Translations under genes and position numbers: made by a program
The notes under the pieces: generated by a model
The model's database searches: none
Seen by the model: only the letters and a program-made list of their open reading frames with translations
Told to the model about the DNA's origin: nothing
Assembly (NCBI RefSeq): GCF_001411555.2
Contig: NC_049916.1
Span: 434,001 to 498,000, forward strand
DNA: 64,000 nt
Direction of reading: 5' to 3'
Source of the DNA: Juglans regia
Taxonomy: Eukaryota > Streptophyta > Magnoliopsida > Fagales > Juglandaceae
Shown: in pieces, positions 1-10,876 of the stretch
Layout: each line of letters starts with the position of its first letter
Position numbering within the stretch: the stretch's first letter is position 1

Positions 1-390
1 ATAAAAAGTAAGTTAGTAAATTTGACAGAGTGCTCTTGATTAAGGTGATCCTGTCACCTTTCGACAAGTACAATCTCTTCCAACCTGCTAATCTACATTC
101 AATCTTCTCAATTACTGTATCCTAGATAAGTATAGCCCTTGAGGCGGCCCCCAGAGGAAGACCAAGTAATTCATGGGAAGAGAGGAAACCTTAAATCCTA
201 GAGTGCTAGCCAATTGCCGGATGTTGCAAACTTTACCAACTGGAACCAATTCTGATTTGACTAAGTTCACTTTTCAAGCTGGATACAACCTCAAAACACT
301 ATAGAAGTGCCCTTAGTGCCTGAATCTGGCTTTGTTCTGCCTCACAAAATATTAGAGTATTATCTGCGAACAACAAGTGAGAAATGTTAA

Positions 391-578
391 GGCCCCGTTT
401 GGATAGTGAAATTGTTTCATCTTATCTCATCATTATAATTTTTTCAAAATTTCACACAAAATATAATAAACAATTCAACTTTTTTAATTCCCAAAACAAT
501 AATAATATTAAAAAATAATATTTTAATATAATTTTATTCAACTTTCATCTCATTTCAACTCACTATCCAAACAATACC
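391..578. mobile_element. Tourist-like MITE with TAA target duplication, inside LINE-1
   Basis: The element opens with GGCCCCGTTTGGATAGTGA and closes with TCACTATCCAAACAATACC, an imperfect terminal inverted repeat of about 19 bp. It is flanked by TAA at 388-390 and 579-581. The second LINE copy (near 22770) reads straight through as AAATGTTAAGAGTATC with one TAA, which is the empty site. A 3-bp TAA duplication is typical of the PIF/Harbinger (Tourist) group. The interior is AT-rich and non-coding, so a transposase would have to act from elsewhere. Confidence 0.9.
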
Positions 579-1533
579 TAAGAGTATCACCTACTGAAAA
601 ACCAGCCACGGTTAACCAAGGCCGAGATCATTTTACTTAGCGCCTCCATGACAATGACAAACAGGAGTGGGGACAAAGGATCCCCCTGTCTTAAACCATG
701 AGAGTTGTTGAAGAAACCCACCAGACTGCTATTCACCAAAATAGAGAACTTCGCCGTTGATATGCACCACCTGATCCATGAGCTCCATCTCTCTCCAAAG
801 TCACACCTCTCAAGTAAGTAAAATAAGAACTCCCAATTAACGCGATCGTAGGCCTTCTACATATCCAACTTTCATAAGATATCCAAATTGTCAGATTTTA
901 ATCTACTATCTAGGCATTCATTGGCAATGAGAACTGAGTCCAAAATTTGTATACTCCTTACAAATGTGTTTTGGGGTTTTGTATGATTCGCCCCAAAACC
1001 TCCCCAGGGGGATTGACAAGCACCTTGGAAATAATCTTGTACACCCCATTTACAAGACTAATGGGCCAATAGTCCTTCACCTCCAATGTCCCAATCTTCT
1101 TGGGAATAAGCAAAATAAAGTGGCAGTGAGGTTTTTCTCAAATTTTCCAACCGAAAAAAGTTCCTGAAACACCTTCATTAGGTCTTCCTTCACCACATCC
1201 CAACGTGATTGAAAGAATCTCATAGAAAATCCGTCTAGACCAGATGCTTTGTCTTTAACCATCCTCCTCACCACACCATGAACCTCCGTCTCCTTGAAGG
1301 GCCTCCCCAGCCAAGAAACATGCTGCTTGATGGACTCAGAGCTTGGGCCTCCACCCCACCTGTTTGGTAAGCAAATGCTCAAAGAAACCAGCAATATGTT
1401 CTTGAATCACAGGGGCCTTTGTGCAAACAGCACCATCTATGTTTAGCATCTCAATGATATTAGTTCTCCTATGGGAATTGGCCACTCTATGGAAAAACTT
1501 TGTGTTTCGATCTCCTTTCAACCACAAACTCAT
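579..1533 (-). pseudogene. LINE reverse-transcriptase N-terminal region, broken
   Basis: Minus-strand pieces at 1533-1336 and 1394-1077 encode the region leading into a LINE reverse transcriptase: WLKGDRNTKFFHRVANSHRR, then SWLGRPFKETEVHGVVRRM, then KASGLDGFSMRFFQSRWDVV. The two pieces are in different frames, so at least one frameshift separates them. The polymerase core continues toward 1 with further breaks. It belongs to the dead LINE-1 and no function is expected. Confidence 0.8.
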
Positions 1534-1893
1534 GATTTTTGGCGCTAGGAGATCTCCTCCAATAAGGTAACCTTCACTAATTCTGAAATTAATTCAGTCT
1601 TCCTAGAGAATAGAAAGAACCCGACCCCTCTGCACCGAAGGATTGGGCATTCAAAGCTTTAATTATTTTTTTCAAAGCTTTTAGGGGTGTCGTGAATCTG
1701 AAATGATGACCACAATTGCCTGACCCTCTCGACAAAACCTTTTGTTTTTAGTAACATTTTCGAATTTAAAATACCGAGCCCCTCCTTGAATACTACCACA
1801 ATCTAGCAAGATAGAGAAATGATCATAATAGAGGCGAGGAAGTCTCTTTTGACATAGCTCCGGATAGTGCATTTCCCACTTTGAGGAGACTAA

Positions 1894-2238
1894 GGGGATG
1901 TTTGAAAACATGTTTCATCTCATTTATTTTCCAACAACATTTAAATACAAACACTTTCAAACTAATCACTACAACATTTTCAAACTAATCATTACAACTT
2001 TTCCAAATTCTCAAATAAAAAATAAAAAACAATTCAATTTTTTCAAATCCCAAAACAAAATAATATTAAAATATTATTTTCTAACAATATTTTAACTTTA
2101 TAATATTTTTTATTCAATTTTTTCTCTCCTTTTCCAAAACCCAAAAAATATTTAATTTAAACTATCTCAATACTATTCACAAACCATCTTACTATCATTC
2201 ACAAAATTCTCATCTCATCTTATTCTCCAAGCATCCCC
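1894..2238. mobile_element. Tourist-like MITE with TAA target duplication
   Basis: The ends are GGGGATGTTTG and CAAGCATCCCC, inverted with one mismatch. TAA flanks both sides (1891-1893 and 2239-2241). The interior is AT-rich with CATCTCATC runs near the ends, shared with the elements at 391, 38036, 56979 and 62914. It interrupts LINE-1 between its endonuclease and RT parts, so it is younger than that LINE. Confidence 0.85.
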
Positions 2239-2365
2239 TAAGGATCTGTCCAATCGAGACCACATTTGGTTGTAAGACCACGTGTATGTTCCTCCCATAA
2301 GAGGAATATCCACCAATCCCAGATTGAAAATACACTCAGAGAATTCCATCATTCCTGGCTGCAAC

Positions 2366-2737
2366 CTAGTTTCTTATAATATTGAAGTCTCCACCAATGC
2401 ACCATGGCAGGTCCCACCAGTTATGAACTAATGCTAATTCATCCCATAACAGTCTTCTATCACTGTCCAAGTTTGGCCCATATATACCAGCAAAGACCCA
2501 CATGAAATTATCTTCTATACTCTTAAAGGAGCATGTCACTATGTACTCTTCAATGTACTCCTCCATTTCTCTACCACCCTTCTGTCCCACGTAACTAATA
2601 CTCCTCCTGAAGCCCCCGTTGATGCAAGGTAAGCCCAATGCACATATGGACAGCTCCATAAGCTTCGAACAATACTTCTTGAAGTGACTGTCAATTTGGT
2701 TTCTTGCTAGCACACAATGTCCACCTTCCACTCACAA
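2366..2737 (-). pseudogene. LINE endonuclease domain fragment
   Basis: The minus-strand translation of about 121 residues contains an AP-endonuclease-like stretch. The phrase VFAGIYGPNLDSDRRLLWDE leads to LPWCIGGDFNIIRN. The GDFN motif is the conserved catalytic-loop signature of the exonuclease-endonuclease-phosphatase fold in plant LINE ORF2. The N-terminal half of the domain is not continuous, so the fragment cannot be active. Confidence 0.8.
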
Positions 2738-4510
2738 AGCAAGTTTTTTTATTCGAAGTCGCTTATTAGCCTCATTACGCATTCGGACATTCAAATATAA
2801 AATCTTGGGCTTCATAAAGAGAGTGCTAGCTCCTCCCTTTGGATTTTTCTCTGCTTGAGCTGCCCTTGTAGTTAATAGACCATGTTAATCTCTTTAGTTC
2901 CTGCTGTTTATTTATTTATTATCCTGATTTCTTAATCTGATCACGTCCAGCTTCGATGGCAGTAAGCAAAGCCTTGAATTGCTCATCGAAACCCGCACAT
3001 TCAAGCCCCAAACAGTGTTAGATTTTTTATACCTTATATAAAACCCAATCAGGAGCTCTAAGCTGACTTGGTAATAGATAGTTTAGGGGTTTGGGCTCCC
3101 CTACCATGTCAATCTTGTCCCTACTTGCCCACTACAACTCCATTAGCATCCCCATCTCCTCCTCAATAAAGGGAGACCTACAATCCTCCTAAAAGAAGCC
3201 TTGCGTAGGTACTAGCATCTATGAGGGCCCTACATCAAGACCCCCATCACTCCTAGCCTTTGTACACAGCACTCGGGCCCCCTCCTCCTGCTAAAAACCC
3301 TTCGCCGGCAAGGGTGCCACTTGAAAACCCTCCATCGGCGTTGTTTGTACAAAACACTCATGAGAATCCACGTAAAAACCCATCAGTGATGTTCTCTGTC
3401 CATGCTGTGCCAGACATCTGACGTTTGGTGGTGAGGGAACGTTGGAAACCATTTTTGGTTCAGCTGCCATTGACTCCTCCACCTTCGACTGCACCATCGG
3501 AGCCTTTGTCAAGTCGGCCCTTCGCGAGTCTATTGGAGCCTTCTCCGCGAGGTTACCCAGTTTCTGCCGGTGGAAGGCCCTGCATCACCGACCCCTTTGC
3601 TTCTCCCCACGGGCTGGGTCTCGATCTTCTCCTTGCCTCTGTTTTGCCCTATGAGCCGAGGCCTAAATGAGTGGCCCATTCTTTGTCCACCCTTCAGCTA
3701 CCCGTCAGCTTTCAACGGCCCTAAGGATCCACTTACCTCCAAGCCCATTTGATTAACACTTGATGATTAGGACCATTTGCCTCGAAGCCCAGGCCCATGT
3801 CATAATTTTCCTTAAGAGCGCCGTATTAAGGAGTCCATTTTCTCTTGCAGTGCCATCAGATGGGATTTTACATCTAGGAGTGTTCTGTGCATGCCATCCT
3901 CATGGTACTTGCCACCACCTCCTTTCCACTGAGTACTTGTTGTACCAACTATATGAGGAAATTCTCCAGTCCCATAGTTGTTGCCGTGTCTTATGGTGTC
4001 TCCTCTATTTGCTGCCATAACACCCATTTCTCCACACTTTGTTCCGCTCATAGGACTGCACTGACGCCACTGTCCGCACCAAGGCCTCCCTATATGACCG
4101 AGTTTGCTGTTGATTCATCGCTGCCAATGGCTTTAAAAATACCCCACCTCTATGACGACCCTTATTTCCCACCTCTCTTGCAAACTCCCACAACCACCAT
4201 CCTACTCCATCCCTGACCCTCCCTCTCTTCTGGTATAAATATAAAGCTATGTCTACCACCACCACCACCACCACCACCGTACTCCACTAAAGCCATGTAG
4301 CGACTGCGGGCATTTGAACACCTCTGCGCAATGAAGCTTCTGTTCCCCTCCCTTGCCGCGGTGTAATAATCCTTTTTTTTCACCGTTCTGACAGTCCCTC
4401 AGTGTTTTGGCGAACCACTGCATCGTTGTCATCCCCAGCCTCATCTCCTTCACTACCTTCCAGCTCCTCTCAGTGATAAACATGGAGCTTCCATCCTTTG
4501 ACAAAAACAA

Positions 4511-5166
4511 ACACTTTTGATTCTATGACTAAATGTTTTGGGAAACCCATAATCACTCTAATCTCACCTAAAATGCACACCTTAGGACTGCAAATATAAT
4601 TTCTCTTGTATTAAACTCATTCTGACAAGCTACCATAGCAAATCGACATTAATGAGGTAAACAATAATAAAACCAAGCAGCCATCATATAACTTAATTAA
4701 AACAATAAAACTATAAGATTTTGATTATTTTAAATTATGGTTCAAAATTATCGGGAATGCATGATGCTAAACATGCTTAATATGAGATTGAAGAATCACT
4801 TATCACAAAAAAAAAAAAAAAAAAAGAGATTGAAGAATCTCCATATCTTTCCATTTATAGAATATACTTGGATATATTAGCATGTCGTGCCTTGTATTTT
4901 TGCTTTAATTTCCATACAAGATTGGAATATATACTCGAATTTGCATACTGAAATTCTACAGAATCTCTCTCACTCTCTCTGTGAAGGGATGCGGGTTTTT
5001 TTTTGGGGGGGGGGAAGGGTGAGAAGGTAATATCTTTGAAAGAGAACTTAGTTGGATATAGAGTTATGGCCATAGTGGATTTTTTCTGTGCGCTTTTGTA
5101 TTTCAAAGGAGTGATTACTTCTGCAAATCTACTCTGGAGTGCATATCCTTATAGCTTTTCCAACAG
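4511..5166. other. Noncoding stretch, probably intronic
   Basis: No gene is recognisable. It holds a poly(A) run at about 4807-4825, a CT-rich and G-rich low-complexity stretch at 4965-5020, and ends in a pyrimidine-rich splice acceptor (CTTTTCCAACAG) at 5166. It is most simply the end of an intron of the plus-strand gene that follows. Confidence 0.45.
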
Positions 5167-6211
5167 GTTGGGTTAATCGTTTTGCCAACGCTGGTGACAC
5201 TGCCATGGAAGTTGCAGGAAATACAGCTATACGGGTGAGAAGCTATTCTGAATGTATGATTGTAAAAGCCTGCTGGAGTAATGACTTCCCATGCAATCTT
5301 TTATTCTGATTGATGTGATATTTTTTTTAAAATGCTATTGGTTCTTTATAATCACATTATGTTTTCACGCTAATAAGCTATTTGTATGCATGACAGCCTG
5401 AGTTATCTGGCTTAGCTTTCTCTCCCTCAGTACATTCCTTGATTCCATTCAAATATTCCTCAGCTTTCTAGTTGGTTCTTACTGCACTGAGGTGTTCTAA
5501 AATTTAATTTCCGTTCTTTTAAAATTGGCTGGTTAGACATTTAAATGTCAAGATGCCCACAGTAATAACATTGTCATGGAAAATGTTAAGCGGATATCTG
5601 TCATTGGGAATGTACTTGGTTTGAAATTGCCTAGAACTTCTTCTTAGTGTAGCTTAGGTTTTTGGTGCATGTCATACCAAGCACTACTCAATATGGTGTA
5701 ACGGTCCTACTTCTGTATGACAAGGTTATGTGGATTGCTTTTTATAAGAAAACTTTGAACTTTCTAGTGTTGTTTTAGTTGCAACCCATGCCTTCTTTTT
5801 AGGCTGTCTTTCATGCAATTAAACCTGGGCTTTGGCCAAGATTAAGTGGTGGATTAGGGTAAATGATATGATTATTTCTGTTTAAGGGGAAAAATAAAAG
5901 TGATAATATTGCGGTGGTTATTGCAGTTCAGGCAAGCTAAGACAGAGATAGTGTCAGCAAGCAAAGTGGCATACCGTTTCCTGGCAGGTGTTGCTAACAA
6001 CGCCACAGGTTCTTCCGAGTCCACTGGGAATTCTAACAGAGGCACTCCGAGATTTCAAGCTACTTGGTTTAAAAACCTCATTACTACTGGTGCAAAACCA
6101 TCTAGTAGCTCAGAAATTGAGAATCAGGATGTGGATGGAGATCGGCAGCCACAGCAACAGGGTGCTGGGCAACCTCTACGGCACAACTCACAGCCATGGC
6201 ATGATATGTGA
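5167..6211 (+). CDS. Last two exons of an unrecognised plant gene (partial, 5' end missing)
   Basis: Exon a is 5167-5234: acceptor AACAG before it, GTGAGA donor after it. It encodes WVNRFANAGDTAMEVAGN then TAIR. Exon b is 5927-6211, after a TTATTGCAG acceptor. It continues in frame with FRQAKTEIVSASKVAYRFLA and ends in QPWHDM before a TGA stop. The tail is rich in Ser, Asn, Gln and Pro, typical of a disordered C-terminus. The codon phase carries across the 692-bp intron, and the start-less first exon shows that upstream exons lie beyond the LINE at 1-4510 or beyond the window edge. I do not recognise the family and assign no function. It could also be the tail of a gene broken by the LINE. 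Confidence 0.55.
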
Positions 6212-6749
6212 ATGGCTGTGAGCCATTGAAACCATGCAAAGGCTGTTGACATGTTATTCGTTTTGTACAATGTAACATTACCATTTGTTGATCGATTAGA
6301 TTCTTCCAATCATATGCCCCCAAAGAACTGAAGCACATTTTACACATTATTCGTCTTATAGTGATTGAGAGCAACCCCTTCTCACTTGTGTCGTGTGCTT
6401 CCCATCAGTGTACATTGTGTTGGATTCAATATTTTGGTTTGCAGCCTCTGGGAACTATAGGCTATTATGGAATCATGTCTTTAAGATGTACATGGAGCAG
6501 AATGCAAAAAATGGTTGAAACATCGGGCAGCCTGTCGGACCATTTAAGGTTTAGGCATAAACCATGAAAACTCGAAGCAAACAGCAACTCACATGGAAAA
6601 GGCGTACGAAAGGCTCATCTCACCTTTTTCCTACATGTTTTTGTGCACCGCAAGCATGGCTAATCGCAATCTAGTTCTAGATATATAGAACATGAAGGAG
6701 TATATATCACACTCCATGACAATGAGGACCATCTTAAATTTATGGAGAC
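6212..6749 (+). other. Probable 3' UTR and downstream flank of the partial gene
   Basis: No further coding signal follows the TGA. The stretch is moderately AT-rich and plausibly contains the 3' UTR. No single strong polyadenylation signal can be chosen by eye. Confidence 0.35.
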
Positions 6750-6943
6750 AAATTATATTCATCATCCACACTCTTAACACAATTTTTTAATTTATTTTTT
6801 TTTTTTAATTTTTTTCTCTTATCAAATGTGTGGTATATGGATGATGAGTAGAATAATTCAATAAGTTTAAGAAGAATAAAATAAAAAAAATTTAAAAATA
6901 AAAAAGAAAAAAAAAGTATGGTGTGCAAGGATGATAAGTTGTA
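6750..6943. mobile_element. AT-rich MITE, family with CATCATCCACAC ends (copy 1 of 3)
   Basis: The left end contains CATCATCCACAC and the right end GTGTGCAAGGATGATAAG, an imperfect inverted repeat. The core carries long T and A runs and TCTTATCAAATGTG. Closely similar layouts occur at 38345-38527 and 39366-39610, so this is a dispersed family. No target duplication could be fixed, so the exact ends are approximate. Confidence 0.6.
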
Positions 6944-7696
6944 CAGTTGTTTTTTTTAAAACAAAAAAACTTCAACCATGAATGAATGGTGCAATTTAAA
7001 ACGATAGGGTTGACCAGTGTCAATGTTGAAAGTATGTAACAAACAGCGGTTCATTTTTATGGTTGATCAAAGAACATTGAAAGAGAAGAATAGTCGCAAT
7101 AAATCAACACAAAAGTTACATAAAAGAATTGATCCTGTTAATGCCCTCGACGGAAACTAAACCTACCCCCAAATCTCCATCGCCTGCAATCGATGGGAAA
7201 CTCGCCGTGCCTCTCGTTCATCGTTCAACCACCTGCATTTGACACGAAAGTCGTTGCCCATCTATAACTACGTATACGTTTAAATTACAGAAAGAAAAAT
7301 GTTTCTGTCTTTATTAGTTTCTACTTCTCTCTCACTTTTTTCGTTTCCTCTTGAATTTGTTGTATGCCAAAGTCAAGGTAATCTCTCACCTTCATATTTA
7401 ATGGAAAGGCAAAAGGTCCTCCCTTTCCAATTCATTTTGTAGAGCATGGTCTGTTCACATGCATAAACTGAGTTGAGCTAGCGAGTCATTAAAAAAAAAT
7501 ATAATGTTGCTTGAGGGTACGTCAATATAAATTTAAAACTTGTTTGTACGTCAATATACAAACTGCCTGTATATAGCGTTTTCCATGATGCAACCATACT
7601 TGTACAACTCAAAGACACTGTTTATAAATCTCAATAAAATAGAAGACGACATAGTGTTAGTAAATTCAATGTAAAATTTGTAGAAGACGACATAAT
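6944..7696. other. Intergenic sequence, no gene seen
   Basis: No supported coding region. A short direct repeat of the type GTAGAAGACGACATA occurs near 7640 and 7680, immediately before the duplicated segment. Confidence 0.5.
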
Positions 7697-7948
7697 GTTA
7701 CTAAATTCAATGTAAACTTGTTGCCCCAAATCTCAATGAACTGAATATAAACTGAAGCTTATAAATAGAAGACGAATAAGCATTGTTCAATATAGCGCAA
7801 CACTTTTTAAACATTGTTCACAATAAGCAACGCATGTATCCAACTAACAACAAAGGACTCGTTTATGGAAAATATAAACAGAATAATAATAATGATATGC
7901 TACCGAAACTCCTGTAAGTAACTGGAGATACTTCTGTAGCTGTGCATT

Positions 7949-8986
7949 CTATCCCCTTAACATTCCATTCAGGACAATCGTGTCTTCGTGAGCATCCTCT
8001 GCGATCTGGAGGGATGAAACAGCCTGTGCTGCAATAAGACCAGCTGAGAATCCCGTAGTTTCCCAACCTGCTTCCTCAAAATATGGGGCAGGAAAATCCC
8101 TTGCAAAAGGCCCAGATGAGAATGACCAGTCACCCCTCTCCAAGCCACCCCATTTACATCCAGATATATACGGATTAGATACCCACCCAATCCCTTCAAG
8201 CGGGTGCTTGTCAGAGTCCTGATAAGAAAAGCCTGATCTCTTACCACTCACAAATAGGTCAATGTTATCAGGAATATCCCAAGGATTGAACCCTTCATCT
8301 TTTTTCAGAACAATCTTACATGAATCATCTGAGTCTTCACCAAGTAAAACATGCAAAGCAACAGCCTCAGCAATTGCAGCACCCTCTTCATCAAGCCTTT
8401 GTTGTTCTTCTTTCTTTTTCTGTTTCTTCTTTTCTAGTTCAGAAATGATGGCTGCAGAAGTAGCAAGGGCTTTCTCCAAGCGCCTCTTTTTCTTCTCAGC
8501 CTGTTTCATTCGATCAACCTCATCCTTCACCTGCTTCTTTTTCCCTTTCCTCACAACAGGTTGCACTTTATTAAATCCCATGCTATCCATGAAAACTACC
8601 AACCTACTCAATCACCTTTCCTCCACTTCTATTCTAAGTAAATTCCTCAAAATTCATACATTTCCCTTTTTTCGTTGATACAAAGCAAAGTATAATAGAA
8701 TATGGTGCAAAACACTAACATAAAGCGATAGCCCTTATAACTACACCCACTCGGGTATGTAGGAATACCTCATTTTACGAACAATGCAGTCCCAGACAGA
8801 AACAACAGGAGACAACAGAAGAGCAGAATTATAAGCACTAACAGATCCATCCGTTGGCACCATTCTTCCTAATTTCCCACAACCCTTGCATTTACCCATT
8901 CTTTGCACCAAAAGAACCAATAAACTTATAAAAATTGTTAATGCAACAACTATCTTCTGGTCCAAACAGCTCACATGCCTCCCCCA
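7949..8986 (-). CDS. Uncharacterised plant protein with hydrophobic segment, CxxC and lysine-rich coiled coil (copy 1)
   Basis: Exon 8745-8986 follows a CATTGCAG acceptor and encodes WGRHVSCLDQKIVVALTIF, a hydrophobic stretch of about 17 residues, then MGKCKGCGKLGRM. Exon 7949-8603 encodes FMDSMGFNKVQPVVRKGKKK, a Lys/Glu-rich coiled coil of about 60 residues, an acidic stretch (LLGEDSDDSC), a Trp/Gly-rich conserved part (GFNPWDIPDN, GCKWGGLERGDWSF) and a tail ending in GMLRG. The exons join in frame if the donor is at 8744/8743 and the acceptor ends at 8604. The same junction works in copy 2. No ATG precedes the first exon in frame, so translation may start at MGKCKG (ATG at 8899) or from an upstream exon. 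The product may be membrane-anchored. I do not recognise the family. Confidence 0.6.
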
Positions 8987-9084
8987 CTGCAATGTAAATG
9001 AAGATTAAGCATGTAAGTCAAGGAGTTGAGATAGCAAAACCACTGAGCTGCTTATCCACACATGCAAACATAACAACTGTGAAC

Positions 9085-9225
9085 CAAAGTTTTGAGTTCC
9101 GTTCCGGTTGAGGCACTAGAATGGAATATTTTGGAACCGGTATGTTTCTGTATACCGTTTCAGGATAGACATTATATGGATAAATTATATAGATATTTAT
9201 ATATAACTATATTTCAAAATAAAAC
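9085..9225. mobile_element. Fragment of the hAT-like MITE family, in the intron
   Basis: The sequence CAAAGTTTTGAG followed by TTCCG and GGAACCGGTATG, then GTATACCGTTTC, resembles the left half of the full element at 20136-20590. The right half is missing or unrecognisable. The same fragment sits at about 25389-25530 in copy 2, so it was present before the segment was duplicated. Confidence 0.55.
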
Positions 9226-10272
9226 CAATACAAGTCTTAAAAGCATACATACCTGATAAACTTAATAATACTTCTCAATAGCAATACTAGACATTTATAT
9301 ACTCCTACATAATGATAAAATAAAAAATGGATCAAGTCAAGAACCAACAACAGCAAGTTAACAACAACTTTACCTAGAATTTTAATTTTTACTTTTCCAT
9401 CACCATGATCTCAAAGACTCAAACTCCACCATCTAAAGTCAGAAACCAACACAAACCAAATCAGACCATAGAATTAGAGGTTTAAGTGACAAAATAGACC
9501 ATATAATAGACCATGATCTCAAGCTAACAGCATGGCGGAAAGGCTTCAATAAAATCAGAGGTTTGTATTTCCAAAACAGACCATAAAGCTCCTAAATCAA
9601 ATACACCAGAACTCTCACTTTCTTTTATGAGTTTTATATGCGGCAAGAGAAAAAATGCAGCATATAATGTTGATGATTATTATTATTTGGGTCAAGAAGT
9701 CAGCATGTGGGAATCATTGACCAAGAGCAAGCAAGGACTTCTGATCCAATTATATATATATTGAGTAGCACTCGATCGGTCCCCTAAATCTCTCAATTAT
9801 GCACAATATATACTAAAAGATCGAGCATGGATTCCAGCTTATAGCTAATATATATAATATCACATGCATATATACATATATGTCAGCTATATATGTACTG
9901 TATATATATATATATCCAGCTTATAGCTAATAATTACTTTGATCTTGAATATAGTAGGGTTCCTTCATAATGTTGATGATGAACCAGATTCAACTGATCA
10001 TGTTTATTCAGATTCGTATGAATTTTTCTGTGATGATAATTAATCAGATCTTAACAGCATACTAGCATAGTCCTCTCCACCTTTCCCCATGGCTATTTCT
10101 GTTCTGATCTTATAAGCATTGCATACAAATAAAAAATTACAAAGTAATCTCAGGAATTATAAAGCGGCTCTATGAGGGTTCTTGATCAATTACAAAACCA
10201 TAATAGCATGCACATCAATCACAAATTCTCAATACACAGCAAAAAGGGGATCTACAGCTAATAATCTAATAC

Positions 10273-10680
10273 CTGCAGCGACGTTAAGGGGTATCTACAG
10301 GCTACGGCAGAGTCCAAGACACAAGCTGCGGCTGTGGAAGTGGCGTCGTCGCGTAGACGACGGAGCAACAGGAGCTGCCTACGACTCACGATTCACAAAG
10401 GCGTGGAGCAACACGAGGGAGCTGCGACTTTGTGGAGGTGGAGTCGCCGCATAGAAGCCGGCCGTCGGAGTGTGGAGAGTGGAGAGGCGACAATCGCATA
10501 TCAACACCTAGGGCTTGATCTGTTACCCACCCTTTAATCCAATACGCACAAATATAAATAAACCAAATTCGCAGGAGAGGAAAAGATGAAAAAATAAGAA
10601 ACCTGATTGGAATGGTAGAGGGATACAGAAACTGGAAGCTTTCTATGTGGAAATGAGATAGATAGAGGAGGAGAGTTTAG
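10273..10680 (-). other. Probable 5' exon (mostly UTR) and promoter side of the duplicated gene, copy 1
   Basis: On the minus strand a GC-richer block ends at a good donor, CTGCAG then GTATTAG (10273/10272). It opens into a long intron that reaches the coding exon at 8986. Reading the downstream frame back into this block meets a TGA with no ATG between, so the block is probably untranslated. Copy 2 lacks about 90 bases of it, which also fits a UTR. It could encode a short upstream ORF beginning MRLSPLHSPHS. Confidence 0.45.
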
Positions 10681-10876
10681 GGTTTGAGTTTAGATCCAGA
10701 GAAAAGTAGTTTGGGTAGGAAAATAAAGAAAAACAGTGAAAGAGATAATATAGCTGATTACGCAGTAGAGGTTAAGGGTAATCGTGTCAACTACGAATGT
10801 AATATTGACACGTTTCATGTTGCTGGGAGTAGGACTAGGATGATGGGGAAAGATAGTTTAAAATGGCAAATCTGAC

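Larger units (their letters stand above)
1..4510 (-). mobile_element. LINE (L1-type) retrotransposon remnant, LINE-1 of this window
   Basis: On the minus strand the translated pieces run in LINE order: ORF1-like N-terminal pieces (about 4510-2740), an AP-endonuclease segment ending in GDFN (2731-2366), then reverse-transcriptase pieces (1533-1). Recognisable plant LINE phrases include WLKGDRNTKFFHRVANSHRR just before the RT. Frames are broken by stops and frameshifts, and two MITEs (391-578 and 1894-2238) lie inside it, so it is dead. The 3' end lies left of the window. A second copy at 21846-24004 matches the 1-1700 part at roughly 90 percent by eye. Confidence 0.85.
7697..10876 (-). repeat. 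Duplicated segment, copy 1 (with a gene)
   Basis: This stretch aligns end to end with 24005-27076 in the same orientation. Homology starts at GTTACTAAATTCAATG and fades after GGCAAATCTGACTT. Coding parts are nearly identical and the intron is about 93 percent similar by eye. Copy 1 has about 90 extra bases in exon 1 (near 10355-10465) and an extra AT-rich stretch near 9850-9925. Copy 2 has an extra stretch at about 26053-26110. It contains the 5' exon, intron and coding exons of one gene. Confidence 0.9.

Noticed and set aside
4005..4510. Open frames with poly-Val, poly-Trp or poly-Gly runs
   Set aside because: They arise from a CCA trinucleotide run at about 4256-4278 inside the decayed LINE ORF1 region and are not separate genes.
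8262..8678. Plus-strand 138-residue open frame (and its twin at 24566)
   Set aside because: It is the antisense shadow of the lysine/glutamate-rich coiled coil; the minus-strand frame is the one with splice signals and coherent composition.
8741..8992. Stand-alone 83-residue protein starting at 8992
   Set aside because: The first codon there is TTG, not ATG, and lies in a clear CATTGCAG splice acceptor, so the stretch is an internal exon rather than a complete gene.
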